Shown here: positions 8,345-16,608 of the stretch, piece after piece
Layout: each line of letters opens with the position of its first letter
Position numbering within the stretch: the first letter of the stretch is position 1
Source of the DNA: DASRHT01 sp035293765
GTDB taxonomy: Bacteria > Chloroflexota > Ktedonobacteria > Ktedonobacterales > Ktedonobacteraceae
Assembly: GCA_035293765.1 (NCBI GenBank)
Contig: DATGMF010000030.1
Span: 1 to 46,533, forward strand
DNA length: 46,533 nt
Reading direction: 5' to 3'
Program-made: the position numbers and the translations under genes
The notes under the pieces: model-generated
What the model saw: the letters and a program-made list of their open reading frames with translations, nothing else
Told to the model about the DNA's origin: nothing
The model's database searches: none

Positions 8345-8863
8345 ATGCCAACACGTTCAGAAATCCAGGACACTCTTGCCGCATCGCAGGAGAAAGTTTT
8401 TGCGTATTTTGCAGGGCTGAGCCCTGAAGACCTTGAGCGCCCGTGTACGGCCAGTGGCGTTCCCGGCGAAACTCCCTGGAGTGCCAAAGATCACTTTGCC
8501 CATCTCACGGCCAACGAAGAGGGGATTCAAACCCTGCTGCGCCTCTCGCTCACAGGCGGCTCTCTGCCGGAGAACCTGGCTACAATGAGCCAGGAGGAGC
8601 GGATAGCCTGGTCGAACCAGCGCAATCAAACCTACGTGAATGAACACCGCAATGACAGTATGGAGACGCTACATGCCAATCTTACCGCCGCCCGTCAGGG
8701 GACGCTGGATCTGCTGGCACAATTCACCGATGAACAACTGGCTGCTCCCGTCTCTCTCTCTTTTATACCAGATATGCCTGCTGGCAATCTATTCCTCGCT
8801 AATGCTCAGCATGCAGACGCGCATATGAACTGGATTGAGGAGGGACTGCGCCAGGGCTTATAA
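8345..8863 (+). CDS. DinB superfamily protein (mycothiol-transferase-like fold)
   Basis: A 172-aa four-helix-bundle protein. Helix 2 has TPWSAKDHFAHLTANEEG, and the C-terminal helix has NAQHADAHMNWIEEGL, giving the three spaced His that hold a metal in DinB/YfiT-like proteins. ATG 8345 is chosen for the AAAGGAC just upstream. Members are thiol-dependent S-transferases or maleylpyruvate-isomerase-like enzymes in other bacteria; the substrate here cannot be told. It stands alone between lacI and the crotonase gene. Confidence 0.85.
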   Translation: MPTRSEIQDTLAASQEKVFAYFAGLSPEDLERPCTASGVPGETPWSAKDHFAHLTANEEGIQTLLRLSLTGGSLPENLATMSQEERIAWSNQRNQTYVNEHRNDSMETLHANLTAARQGTLDLLAQFTDEQLAAPVSLSFIPDMPAGNLFLANAQHADAHMNWIEEGLRQGL

Positions 8864-9084
8864 GCAGCCTTTATCTCACCTGGGTACGCACGTTTCTGCA
8901 TACTTCGATTCCGCGCTCCTGAGCGAAGCTAGGCGTGGTAGCGTCGTTGGAGTGCGGAAGGTTTCAAGACACGCCCGGCAAGAGGCATAGGCTCTTACTT
9001 AGCCGTGACCTGTGCCTCCTGTCGCACTGCTCTTCAAACAAAGATGGATGTGGTAGACTGGAAAGAAAACAGAGGAAGGAGCCT

Positions 9085-9885
9085 ATGACAATGCCAATGT
9101 TACAGCTTGAAACGATGTCCTGTCAGGTGGATGGACCGTTAGCCCGCTTACGCTTGCAGCGCCCAGAAGCCCTTAATGCCGCCAACTGGGCCTGGGTGCG
9201 AGATTTAGGTACGGCAGTTGACCATCTTGCTCAGAATACGGAGATTCGCGTTGTGATTGTGAGCGGCGAAGGACGGGCTTTTTGTAGCGGGCTTGATGTG
9301 AAGGAACTGGCGCAAGGAAATCTCACTGTCGAGTGGTTTGCGGCCTGGGAGCGTGCTGTGACGATGCTCGCCGATCTCCCCGCCATCACGATTGCCGCCA
9401 TTCAAGGCTATTGCCTGGGAGGGGGGCTGCAAGTGGCTATCGCCTGCGACCTGCTGGTAGCTTCCACCGACGCTATTTTCAGTATTCCAGCCGTGAAAGA
9501 AGGAGTGGTAGCGGACCTGGGACCGATGCGCCTGGCTCGCCTCATCGGCGCTGCCCGCGCCAAATATCTCTGCTTGCTCGGACGACGCTTCTCGGCCCAA
9601 GAAGGGCTGAGCATGGGCCTGCTGCACGAGGTAGTGGCGCTGCCCGATCTCGAACAACGCGTCCTGGATCTGGCCCAGGAACTCTTAGCGCTCCCCTTCA
9701 CTGCGTTACGGCACACCAAGCGCCAGATTGACCATGCCTTTGAGCAAGATATAGCAACACTAACCAATGCGATGGTCGCCGCGCAAAAAGAGTGTCTGCG
9801 GTCGCCGGAGCATGCTGAAGTGATGGCAGCCTATCGGGAAGCGCACAAACGAAGGATGCATGCCAGAACGGATCGCTCAAGCTAG
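9085..9885 (+). CDS. enoyl-CoA hydratase/isomerase family protein
   Basis: Crotonase-fold acyl-CoA enzyme, 266 aa. The oxyanion-hole motifs are present: SGEGRAFCSGLDVKEL (about 56-71) and AIQGYCLGGGLQVAIACDL (about 105-123). In the active-site segment FSIPAVKEGVVADLG, the usual catalytic Glu position reads Ala, while the later Asp (as in dienoyl-CoA isomerase VGLAADVG) is kept, so it may isomerise rather than hydrate. ATG 9085 follows GAGGAAGGAG. It is monocistronic; no other beta-oxidation gene is near. The exact substrate is unknown. Confidence 0.9.
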   Translation: MTMPMLQLETMSCQVDGPLARLRLQRPEALNAANWAWVRDLGTAVDHLAQNTEIRVVIVSGEGRAFCSGLDVKELAQGNLTVEWFAAWERAVTMLADLPAITIAAIQGYCLGGGLQVAIACDLLVASTDAIFSIPAVKEGVVADLGPMRLARLIGAARAKYLCLLGRRFSAQEGLSMGLLHEVVALPDLEQRVLDLAQELLALPFTALRHTKRQIDHAFEQDIATLTNAMVAAQKECLRSPEHAEVMAAYREAHKRRMHARTDRSS

Positions 9886-9934
9886 CGCAGGTCGAAGATC
9901 GGGCCGAAAATTTATAAAACTGGCGGGCGTGGTA

Positions 9935-9972
9935 CAATAACGCTGCGGAGCAATCAAACAATAGCGTTATTG
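9935..9972. other. 10-bp perfect inverted repeat downstream of the crotonase gene
   Basis: CAATAACGCT (9935-9944) and AGCGTTATTG (9963-9972) with an 18-nt loop. No U-tract follows. It could be a factor-dependent terminator or an operator for the membrane-protein gene at 10130. Confidence 0.5.
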
Positions 9973-10129
9973 CCCTTAATGCATTATAATAATAGGCAAC
10001 CTGTTGAGGCGGTGGTCGTACATATCCATAGGGGCCGAGTGATGACGTGTATTTGATGGGCGATGCACAGTCCAGGCTCACATATGATTCGCTAACGCCC
10101 AAAATTAACTAGTTGGGGATGATCTACCT

Positions 10130-10525
10130 ATGTCTTATATCCTCTGGACTTTTGCGAGCATTCTTGCATATATCGGCGGATTGATTATTATATTGCGCGT
10201 AACCCCCCGCTTGCTCTATCTGCGGTATGACGAGGGGATGTTTATGGGGATCGCGGCTCTCTGCATTTTCGGGGCTTTGCTGGTTTTTGGCGCAATTGCC
10301 GTGACGTTCGGGCTGTTCAATGGCAACTTTGGCGCGCGCTTCCTGGACTTCCTGTTCCTGGCTGGTATTCTAATTGCGGCAGGACGAACGGCTTTATATA
10401 GCTTGCGTCCGCGCTATGGCGTCAGGGTGCTACGTTCTTCAAGCTATGCAGCGGGTTTCTACTCGCTGGCGCTGGCTCTCGTGGCCCTTTTCTATATCGC
10501 GCAACTTTTCGTGCCAGCCAGGTAG
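10130..10525 (+). CDS. small four-TM hypothetical membrane protein
   Basis: A 131-aa integral membrane protein with hydrophobic segments at about 3-22, 38-60, 70-88 and 105-127, joined by short loops carrying Arg (LRYDEGM; YSLRPRYGVRVLRSS). No motif I recognise. ATG 10130 is preceded only by a weak GGGGAT. It is 44 bp upstream of the methyltransferase gene and may be co-transcribed with it. Confidence 0.7.
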   Translation: MSYILWTFASILAYIGGLIIILRVTPRLLYLRYDEGMFMGIAALCIFGALLVFGAIAVTFGLFNGNFGARFLDFLFLAGILIAAGRTALYSLRPRYGVRVLRSSSYAAGFYSLALALVALFYIAQLFVPAR

Positions 10526-10569
10526 TATCACCTGAAGAGTGTTTGCTAAGCTAGAAAGCTTTTCTTCGT

Positions 10570-11307
10570 GTGAAGCAGAATAAATACGACGATCCTGCAT
10601 TTTTCGCCAATTACAGTCAGATGTCTCGTTCCATTGGCGGATTGGATGCTGCCGGAGAGTGGCCCGCCTTTCGCGCGTTGCTTCCCGCGCTGCGCGATAA
10701 AAATGTGCTGGATCTTGGCTGCGGCTTTGGCTGGCACTGTCGTTATGCGCGCGAGCAGCAGGCAAGGTCAGTGGTGGGGATAGACATCTCAGAGAAGATG
10801 ATCGCGCGCGCCCGAGAAAGCACCAGCGATTCCGCTATCGAGTATCAGCGGCTCGCCATTGAGGATATTGCTTTTCCCGCAGGGGCCTGCGATGTGGCGA
10901 TAAGTTCACTGGCATTCCATTATGTCGAGCGCTTCGACATCGTCTGTCGAAAAGTACACCATTGTCTTATACCGCAGGGGTCCTTCGTCTTCTCGGTCGA
11001 GCATCCGATCTTCACGGCGCTCGCTGCGCAGGACTGGTACTATGGGCAGCATGGCGAGCGGTTGCACTGGCCTGTTGACCATTACCAGGAAGAAGGTCTG
11101 CGTCATGCAAGATTCCTGGACCATGATGTTATCAAATATCATCGTACCATTGCCACCTATGTGAATACGCTCATTGAGGCTGGTTTCACCATAACGCAGC
11201 TCTGCGAGCCGCAACCGACGCCAGAACTGCTAAATCAGCGTCCCAACTGGCAGGATGAAAGGCGCCGCCCGATGTTTCTCTTGATCGCAGCGGTCAAGCA
11301 GGGGTAA
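10570..11307 (+). CDS. class I SAM-dependent methyltransferase
   Basis: A 245-aa methyltransferase. Motif I is VLDLGCGFGWHCRYA (about 45-59), motif II is VVGIDISEKMI (about 69-79), and the post-motif region is VAISSLAFHYV. The start is GTG 10570: MKQNKYDDPAFFANYSQMSRS is the typical N-terminus of this family, which supports it despite a poor Shine-Dalgarno. The methyl acceptor is unknown. A strong terminator follows at 11336-11383. Confidence 0.9.
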   Translation: MKQNKYDDPAFFANYSQMSRSIGGLDAAGEWPAFRALLPALRDKNVLDLGCGFGWHCRYAREQQARSVVGIDISEKMIARARESTSDSAIEYQRLAIEDIAFPAGACDVAISSLAFHYVERFDIVCRKVHHCLIPQGSFVFSVEHPIFTALAAQDWYYGQHGERLHWPVDHYQEEGLRHARFLDHDVIKYHRTIATYVNTLIEAGFTITQLCEPQPTPELLNQRPNWQDERRRPMFLLIAAVKQG

Positions 11308-11335
11308 TAAAACGACTTGCGATCTTCTAGCGCGA

Positions 11336-11383
11336 AAGCATGGGCCAGAGCAGTTTGCATTGCTCTAGCCCGTGCTTTTTATT
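11336..11383. terminator. rho-independent terminator between convergent genes
   Basis: A 17-bp imperfect stem (11336-11352 with 11361-11377, containing GGGC/GCCC and AGAGCA/TGCTCT) and an 8-nt loop, followed by TTTTTATT on the plus strand. It ends the methyltransferase message and may also stop the convergent peptidase message at 11394. Confidence 0.85.
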
Positions 11384-11393
11384 GGGACATACG

Positions 11394-13496
11394 TTATACA
11401 AAATGCTCAAACCACTCAATCGTGCGGCGGATGCGGTCCAATCGCTGTTGTGGCGTGCCCATACCGGGCCAGTCCATCAGATGGCTGACGTTGTGGTAGC
11501 GTACCAGTTCGACCGGCTGCTTCCTCTTGCGCAGAGCAACGAACAATTGCATGGCTTCGCTGAACGGGCAACGCAAGTCGTTCTCTGCATGCAACAGTAA
11601 TAGCGGCGTTTTGATGCGGTCCACAAACGTGAGGGCGGACCTCTCCTTTTGCAGGCTTTCGTCGCTCATCGAAAGATTGAACCAGATGGTCTGGTCCGAG
11701 AGGTAACTGGCGGTGAGGAGATTGCTGATGCCGTTGCGGCTGACCGCAGCTTTGAAGCGGTCGGTTTGCGTAATGGCCCAGTTAGTCATGTAGCCGCCGT
11801 AGCTGAGCCCTCCGATGCCCAGGCGTGTGCCATCAATAGGCTCGGTCGCGATCACATGATCGATCCCTGCCATAAGATCCTGGAAGTCGGCGCCGCCCCA
11901 GTCGTTGAGCACTTTGCGGCAAAACTCCTCGCCATAGCCCGCGCTCCCCCGAGGATTGGGGGCAAGGATGGCATAGCCCCGGCTGGCCTGTACCTGGAAT
12001 TCGTGATTATAACTATCGCCCCAGGCCAGCGTTGGACCGCCATGTGGCGCCAGAATCAGCGGCGCTTTAGCATCTTCCGCCAGAGGAGGAAGGTAGAGCC
12101 AGCCTTCGATTGCTAAGCCATCGCTGCCCTGCCATGTGATCCGTTTGGGACGGATAAGCTGGCGTGTGCGTAGGAACGTATCGTTGACTTTCGTGAGCTT
12201 GCGCGGATTTTTGCCCGCGCTATCCATCACCCAGATATCGCCGGGAGTAAACCAGTCAGCCCGTATCATGGCGATCATCTGCCCATTTTTGCTGAGCTGT
12301 GCGCCCAGGTAACGTCCATTGCCGCTGGTCAGGCGCACAATGGCGTTCTGTTCCAGGTCGAGACGGGCGAGGTGGACCTGCCCACGTTCCTGAAGCGGGA
12401 CGAGCAACGCCTTACTATCGGGATACCATTGCGGCGGTGCCAGGAATTCGCCGCGCAGCTCGTCGATCAGCCATGAGAGGCAGGTGAGATTCTCCGCTCC
12501 CTGAACGGCCAGTTGTGCTGTTGTAGCATCATGAGCCTGCACGGTCCAGGGGGAGATATTGCCCGCTTCTGTTTGATCTGGCGTATAGAGGTAGGCAATG
12601 CTTTGACCGTCGGGCGACCACGAAGGCATCTGAGCCAGCCCATCTTCAGGAGTCAGACGGCGCATCTGCCCATTTGTTACTGTAAGCACCCACAACGCCA
12701 TACTCACGCTCAGATCCGGATCGGCACGGCGGTTAGCACAGAATGCGATCTCCGTCCCATCGGGCGACCAGCTTGACTGCACGATATCGACCGGCTCAGA
12801 GGTGAGCCGGGTCGCGTCCCCCTCCAGCGGGATCAGCCAGAGCTGCTGGTGCCGTCCTTGCTTATAGCCAATGCCGTCCCATTGCGCATCCAGCCGTGTG
12901 TAGACGACAGCGATATCGCTAGCGTCTGCTGACTTCTGATCGTCCTGGGGTTTCCAGGAGCTATGCGCCAGCAGCATCGAGCCGTCGGGGCGCCAGCTAT
13001 ACGCTGTGACCCCATTGGGCAGATTGCTGAGCTGGCGAGCCTCTCCCCCGTTCATCGAGAGCAGGTAGATTTGTGGAGCGCCTGTCCGGTCACTCAGAAA
13101 GGCGAGGGTACGGCCATCGGGCGACCAGCGTGGCATGATATCGTTGTGCTCTCCGCCCGTCACCTGCCTGGGAAGCTCGGCTTTTCCTCCTGTGCTGCTC
13201 ACCAGCCAGATGGCGCTGCTGGTTGTATCCTTTTCGCCGTTGCAGGATTGTAAAGTGAACGCGATCAATGAGCCATCCGGCGAAATTTGCGGTTCGCTCA
13301 CAATCTGGAGCGCGAGAAGATCATCGATGCTCATATATGGCAATGGTTCCGGGGCGGGGGCAGTGTTCTCATTGCTGACAGGAACCTGAATAGTGGCGGC
13401 ACTGGTGGTATCGGTGGTAGTGGCGGCGTCCTCTGCTGCGTCTTGTTCTGCAATCTGTGAACGTTGGAGGGTTGGGGTATCTTCCGGTTCGATCAT
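11394..13496 (-). CDS. S9 family prolyl oligopeptidase-like peptidase
   Basis: A 700-aa serine peptidase or acylaminoacyl-peptidase-like enzyme. A low-complexity acidic/Thr/Ala N-terminus (about 1-50) is followed by a beta-propeller with repeated PD40 motifs (RWSPDGRTLAFLSDR, SWSPDGTEIAF, SWSPDGQSIAYLY) and a C-terminal alpha/beta hydrolase. The catalytic triad is Ser565 in GLSYGGY, Asp in HAENDLRCP and His in HNVSHLMD. ATG 13496 is chosen (AAAGG upstream); an extension to 13544 would overlap promoter-like DNA. No signal peptide, so it is probably cytoplasmic and degrades short peptides. Confidence 0.93.
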   Translation of the reverse strand: MIEPEDTPTLQRSQIAEQDAAEDAATTTDTTSAATIQVPVSNENTAPAPEPLPYMSIDDLLALQIVSEPQISPDGSLIAFTLQSCNGEKDTTSSAIWLVSSTGGKAELPRQVTGGEHNDIMPRWSPDGRTLAFLSDRTGAPQIYLLSMNGGEARQLSNLPNGVTAYSWRPDGSMLLAHSSWKPQDDQKSADASDIAVVYTRLDAQWDGIGYKQGRHQQLWLIPLEGDATRLTSEPVDIVQSSWSPDGTEIAFCANRRADPDLSVSMALWVLTVTNGQMRRLTPEDGLAQMPSWSPDGQSIAYLYTPDQTEAGNISPWTVQAHDATTAQLAVQGAENLTCLSWLIDELRGEFLAPPQWYPDSKALLVPLQERGQVHLARLDLEQNAIVRLTSGNGRYLGAQLSKNGQMIAMIRADWFTPGDIWVMDSAGKNPRKLTKVNDTFLRTRQLIRPKRITWQGSDGLAIEGWLYLPPLAEDAKAPLILAPHGGPTLAWGDSYNHEFQVQASRGYAILAPNPRGSAGYGEEFCRKVLNDWGGADFQDLMAGIDHVIATEPIDGTRLGIGGLSYGGYMTNWAITQTDRFKAAVSRNGISNLLTASYLSDQTIWFNLSMSDESLQKERSALTFVDRIKTPLLLLHAENDLRCPFSEAMQLFVALRKRKQPVELVRYHNVSHLMDWPGMGTPQQRLDRIRRTIEWFEHFV

Positions 13497-13645
13497 ATAA
13501 GCTGCCTTTCTCTTTATCCTACATTCTACGATAGAAAGGGCCACAAGCCCTCGTGGTTATTACTCTGCGGTGTTCCTGACAATTTTTATTACGTATGACC
13601 TGCCTGATAGGTAGTAAACCGGCTATAGTGGGAAATCGCCCGATA

Positions 13646-13663
13646 CCTCACAATTTTGTGAGG
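13646..13663. promoter_or_regulatory. 18-bp operator-like palindrome between divergent genes
   Basis: CCTCACAA-TT-TTGTGAGG lies in the 272-bp gap between the S9 peptidase (minus) and acuB (plus). Eight-bp perfect arms around a 2-bp centre fit a dimeric regulator site. TATCAT (13696-13701) downstream is a possible -10 for acuB, though no clear -35 pairs with it. The regulator is unknown. Confidence 0.45.
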
Positions 13664-13768
13664 GAAAATGCAGAAAGGAGAGGCTGGGCATGTGTTATCA
13701 TAGTAGCGTCTTACCGAAGCCGTTCTGAAAATAGCACCCTATGGTACCGGCCATGCGAGGAGGGAGAT

Positions 13769-14500
13769 ATGATCGTACGCGATATCATGACGACGAAGCT
13801 GGTAACGGTTGAACCGGATGATACACTGGCTCACGCCGCGAGTCTGCTGCGACAATATCGATTCCATCACCTTCCGGTAACGAGAAAAGTCAGGTTGGCC
13901 GTCCCACAGCAGGAAGAGAGCCACAAAGCCGAAACCGTTCTACAATTTGAAGGCGTGCTGACCTCTCACGATATTGATATGGCGGCTGCTTTAGCCGAGA
14001 AAGATGGCGCAAGTATACAGCCGTGGCAGGAGAAACGTGTGATCGAGGTGATGCATCGTGCTGACCTGCCTGTAACTCCAACCACGAATGTCGCCTCAGC
14101 CGCCCAGATCCTGGTAGAGCGGGGCTTGAACTATTTGCCCGTGGTAGAATATCGTCAAGTAGAGAGTGAGCATAAAGCCATCCTGGTTGGCTTCCTGACA
14201 CGCAGCGATCTACTCATGGCCCTCTCGCGCGCTATGGGAGCTTTTGAGCCTGGAATGCAGCTTGATATCGCCTTACCTTCAGGAAATATGACCGCTCTGG
14301 CTCGTGTACTGGCTCTCGCCTCCGAGCTGCACATGTCGATACGCAGCGTGATGGCGGCGCCCCTTTCCGGCAGCGTGCCCACAACTGCCACGATACGTCT
14401 CGGGACGATTAATCCCGCCCCTTTGCTGCTGCGGTTGCAGGAAGAGGGCATTCACTATTCTTTTGGAACCTCGCTAGCGGAAGGTGATATTCATGGCTAA
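13769..14500 (+). CDS. acuB: CBS-domain protein, AcuB-like
   Basis: A 243-aa protein with two CBS motifs (MIVRDIMTTKLVTVEPDDTL at the start, then VIEVMHRADLPVTPTTNVAS) and a C-terminal ACT-like segment (about 165-230). CBS pairs bind adenine nucleotides. The layout matches AcuB, the partner of the acetyltransferase AcuA and deacetylase AcuC that control acetyl-CoA synthetase in Bacillus. ATG 13769 has GAGGAGGGAG just before it; the open frame upstream to 13595 is not needed. It overlaps the next gene by 8 bp, which encodes AcuC fused to AcuA, so the whole acu set lies in two genes. An energy-sensing role is inferred. Confidence 0.88.
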   Translation: MIVRDIMTTKLVTVEPDDTLAHAASLLRQYRFHHLPVTRKVRLAVPQQEESHKAETVLQFEGVLTSHDIDMAAALAEKDGASIQPWQEKRVIEVMHRADLPVTPTTNVASAAQILVERGLNYLPVVEYRQVESEHKAILVGFLTRSDLLMALSRAMGAFEPGMQLDIALPSGNMTALARVLALASELHMSIRSVMAAPLSGSVPTTATIRLGTINPAPLLLRLQEEGIHYSFGTSLAEGDIHG

Positions 14501-16490
14501 TGCGCACCCTCATGAAAGAGCACGCCTTATTTTCGATGTGACTGAGCTGAACTATGATTTTGGTCCACAGCACCCTTTGCAACCCAGCCGTCTGGAGGCA
14601 TTGATAGATCTTCTTGCCCGTAGTGGGCTCTGGAGAGCGGAACTGCCTGAAACCAGGCTCGATTTTCGCCCTGCAACCTTAAATGAGTTGAGCCTGGTGC
14701 ATACGCCTGACTATATCGCGGCAGTGCAGCAGCTCAGCCTACCGGAAGACGCTACGATGGATCAGGATGTGCTGAAAGCACGCTCCTGGCTCGCCTCGAA
14801 GTACGGCTTCGGCGATGGCGATACGCCGCCGTTGCCTGGGATGCACGAGATTTCGGCCAGAATCACAGGTGGTACGCTGGTCGCAATGAGTGCAGTCATG
14901 GGTCTGCCCGAAGGAGGGAAGTTTGAGCACGAGGAGGATCGTCCGCTCCATGTCTTTCACCCGGCTGGCGGGCTGCATCACGCCTGGGCCGAGCGCGCAT
15001 CGGGTTTTTGCGTCTATAACGACATTGCAGTAGCCATTGCCCATGTGATCCGCAGTTGCGAGGCTAAAGTCTTATATATCGACTTCGATGCTCATCATGG
15101 CGACGGTGTGCAGCGCTCGTTCTATGATGAGCCGCGCGTGCTGACCGTTTCTTTCCACGAAACCGGACGCTATCTCTTCCCAGGGACCGGTGATGTACTT
15201 GAACTGGGACAGGGCAGCGGGCGTGGCTACTCCGTCAATATTCCCCTGGAGCCGTTTACTGAAGACGATTCGTACAATGAAGTCATGAATGCCCTGCTTT
15301 TTCCCCTGGTAACGTCGTTTGCCCCCGATATTATCATTTCGCAGCATGGTTGCGATACTCACGCCTGGGACCCCTTGACGCACCTGAGCCTGACCATGAG
15401 CGGCATTCAAGCACAGATGAAGCTGGCCCATCAACTGGCCCATACCTATTGCGGGGGCAAGTGGGTCGCGGTTGGTGGCGGCGGCTATGATCTCTATCGC
15501 GTGGTGCCGCGCGCCTGGAGCTTATTGTGGGCGGAAATGTCGCAACAACAGGTGCCAGAACAGTTGCCACCAGAGTGGGTACAATGCTGGCAACCGGCCT
15601 GGCAGGCAGCTCAGGAGCAGGAGGAGATAGGGCAGCAGATCATGGGAAAATCTTCCGCTGCAACGTCTTTCCCCACAACCTTTACGGACAGGGCCGAAGA
15701 TTTCCCTGCTCAACCCCGACGCTGGACAATCAGCCATACGAACAGGCAAACAGTCGCGCTGATGCGTCAGCTTGCCGTTCCCTCAACCGTAGTGCGCCAG
15801 GCATTTCCCACCATGCGGCGGCGCTCCCCGCTTTCCGGTCTGTTCGATCTGCTGCACATGAACAGAGAAAGGACGCCTTCGAGCAGTAAAGTACTGGAAA
15901 CTCCCAGGGGATCGGTCCTGTTTCGTGATTTCTGTCCGCCCTCGCTGGTTGAGCGTCTCAAGCCCGATAAGGGTTTGCACGCCTTTGCACGCTTGCCAGA
16001 GCGCGAGCAGGAGTTGCTGCTGGGCATCGCGAAAAGTCCAGATTGTGCCCTTGCGCTTGCCCATACCCCTAACGGCGAGATTATCGGCGAAGTAACCATT
16101 GCCCCTGCCGATGAATGGTGGGAGGGCATCGAGAATCTCTATGAGGTCGCGATAGAAGTGAGTTCGGACTGGCGCGGGCAGGGGATCGCGAAACAGCTCC
16201 TGGCCTTCGCGCTTGAACTGGATGCAAAGGAAGATATGATCTTTTTTGCTATCGGCTTATCGTGGCACTGGGACATGGAGGATCTCGGCATTTCGGTCTA
16301 CCGCTATCGAGAACTGATCGCGCGCTTATTTGGCTCTCAGGGTTTTGTGGAATACCCCACAACCGAGCCAAATGTCAGCATGGAGCCTGCCAACGTCCTG
16401 CTGGCCCGCATCGGCAGTCGCGTCGATCAGCGAGTCGCCAGCCAGTTTCTTCATCGTTTGTTAAGCTCCCCTAATCTTGCGCGGCTGTGA
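14493..16490 (+). CDS. AcuC-type deacetylase fused to AcuA-type acetyltransferase
   Basis: A 665-aa bifunctional protein. Residues 1-370 are an AcuC/class I HDAC-like deacetylase with the charge-relay pair His162-His163 (GGLHHAW), zinc ligands Asp199/His201 in DFDAHHGDG and Asp288 in QHGCDTH, and the catalytic Tyr332 in GGGGYD. After a Gln/Glu-rich linker (about 375-440), residues about 455-645 match AcuA, a GNAT that acetylates acetyl-CoA synthetase: VAIEVSSDWRGQGIAKQLL, LSWHWDMEDL and PANVLLARIGSRVDQ. The start is ATG 14493 with GGAAGG 8 nt upstream; it overlaps acuB, so they are coupled. Lysine acetylation and deacetylation of an acyl-CoA synthetase is inferred from the Bacillus acuABC operon. 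A hairpin follows the stop directly. Confidence 0.9.
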   Translation: MANAHPHERARLIFDVTELNYDFGPQHPLQPSRLEALIDLLARSGLWRAELPETRLDFRPATLNELSLVHTPDYIAAVQQLSLPEDATMDQDVLKARSWLASKYGFGDGDTPPLPGMHEISARITGGTLVAMSAVMGLPEGGKFEHEEDRPLHVFHPAGGLHHAWAERASGFCVYNDIAVAIAHVIRSCEAKVLYIDFDAHHGDGVQRSFYDEPRVLTVSFHETGRYLFPGTGDVLELGQGSGRGYSVNIPLEPFTEDDSYNEVMNALLFPLVTSFAPDIIISQHGCDTHAWDPLTHLSLTMSGIQAQMKLAHQLAHTYCGGKWVAVGGGGYDLYRVVPRAWSLLWAEMSQQQVPEQLPPEWVQCWQPAWQAAQEQEEIGQQIMGKSSAATSFPTTFTDRAEDFPAQPRRWTISHTNRQTVALMRQLAVPSTVVRQAFPTMRRRSPLSGLFDLLHMNRERTPSSSKVLETPRGSVLFRDFCPPSLVERLKPDKGLHAFARLPEREQELLLGIAKSPDCALALAHTPNGEIIGEVTIAPADEWWEGIENLYEVAIEVSSDWRGQGIAKQLLAFALELDAKEDMIFFAIGLSWHWDMEDLGISVYRYRELIARLFGSQGFVEYPTTEPNVSMEPANVLLARIGSRVDQRVASQFLHRLLSSPNLARL

Positions 16491-16511
16491 GATCCTGCCA
16501 TCGGCAGGATC
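16491..16511 (+). terminator. hairpin terminator after the acu operon
   Basis: GATCCTGCC, 3-nt loop, GGCAGGATC: a perfect 9-bp stem starting one base after the stop codon. The following sequence is only moderately T-rich (GTTAAATG), so termination may be partial. Confidence 0.6.
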
Positions 16512-16608
16512 GTTAAATGTGAATAAAAGCGCGAATCAACGTCTATTATAATATCGAACCTTCAATATCAAATTGGCATTATCAAAAGGGCATTTTGTGG
16601 AGGAGCAT

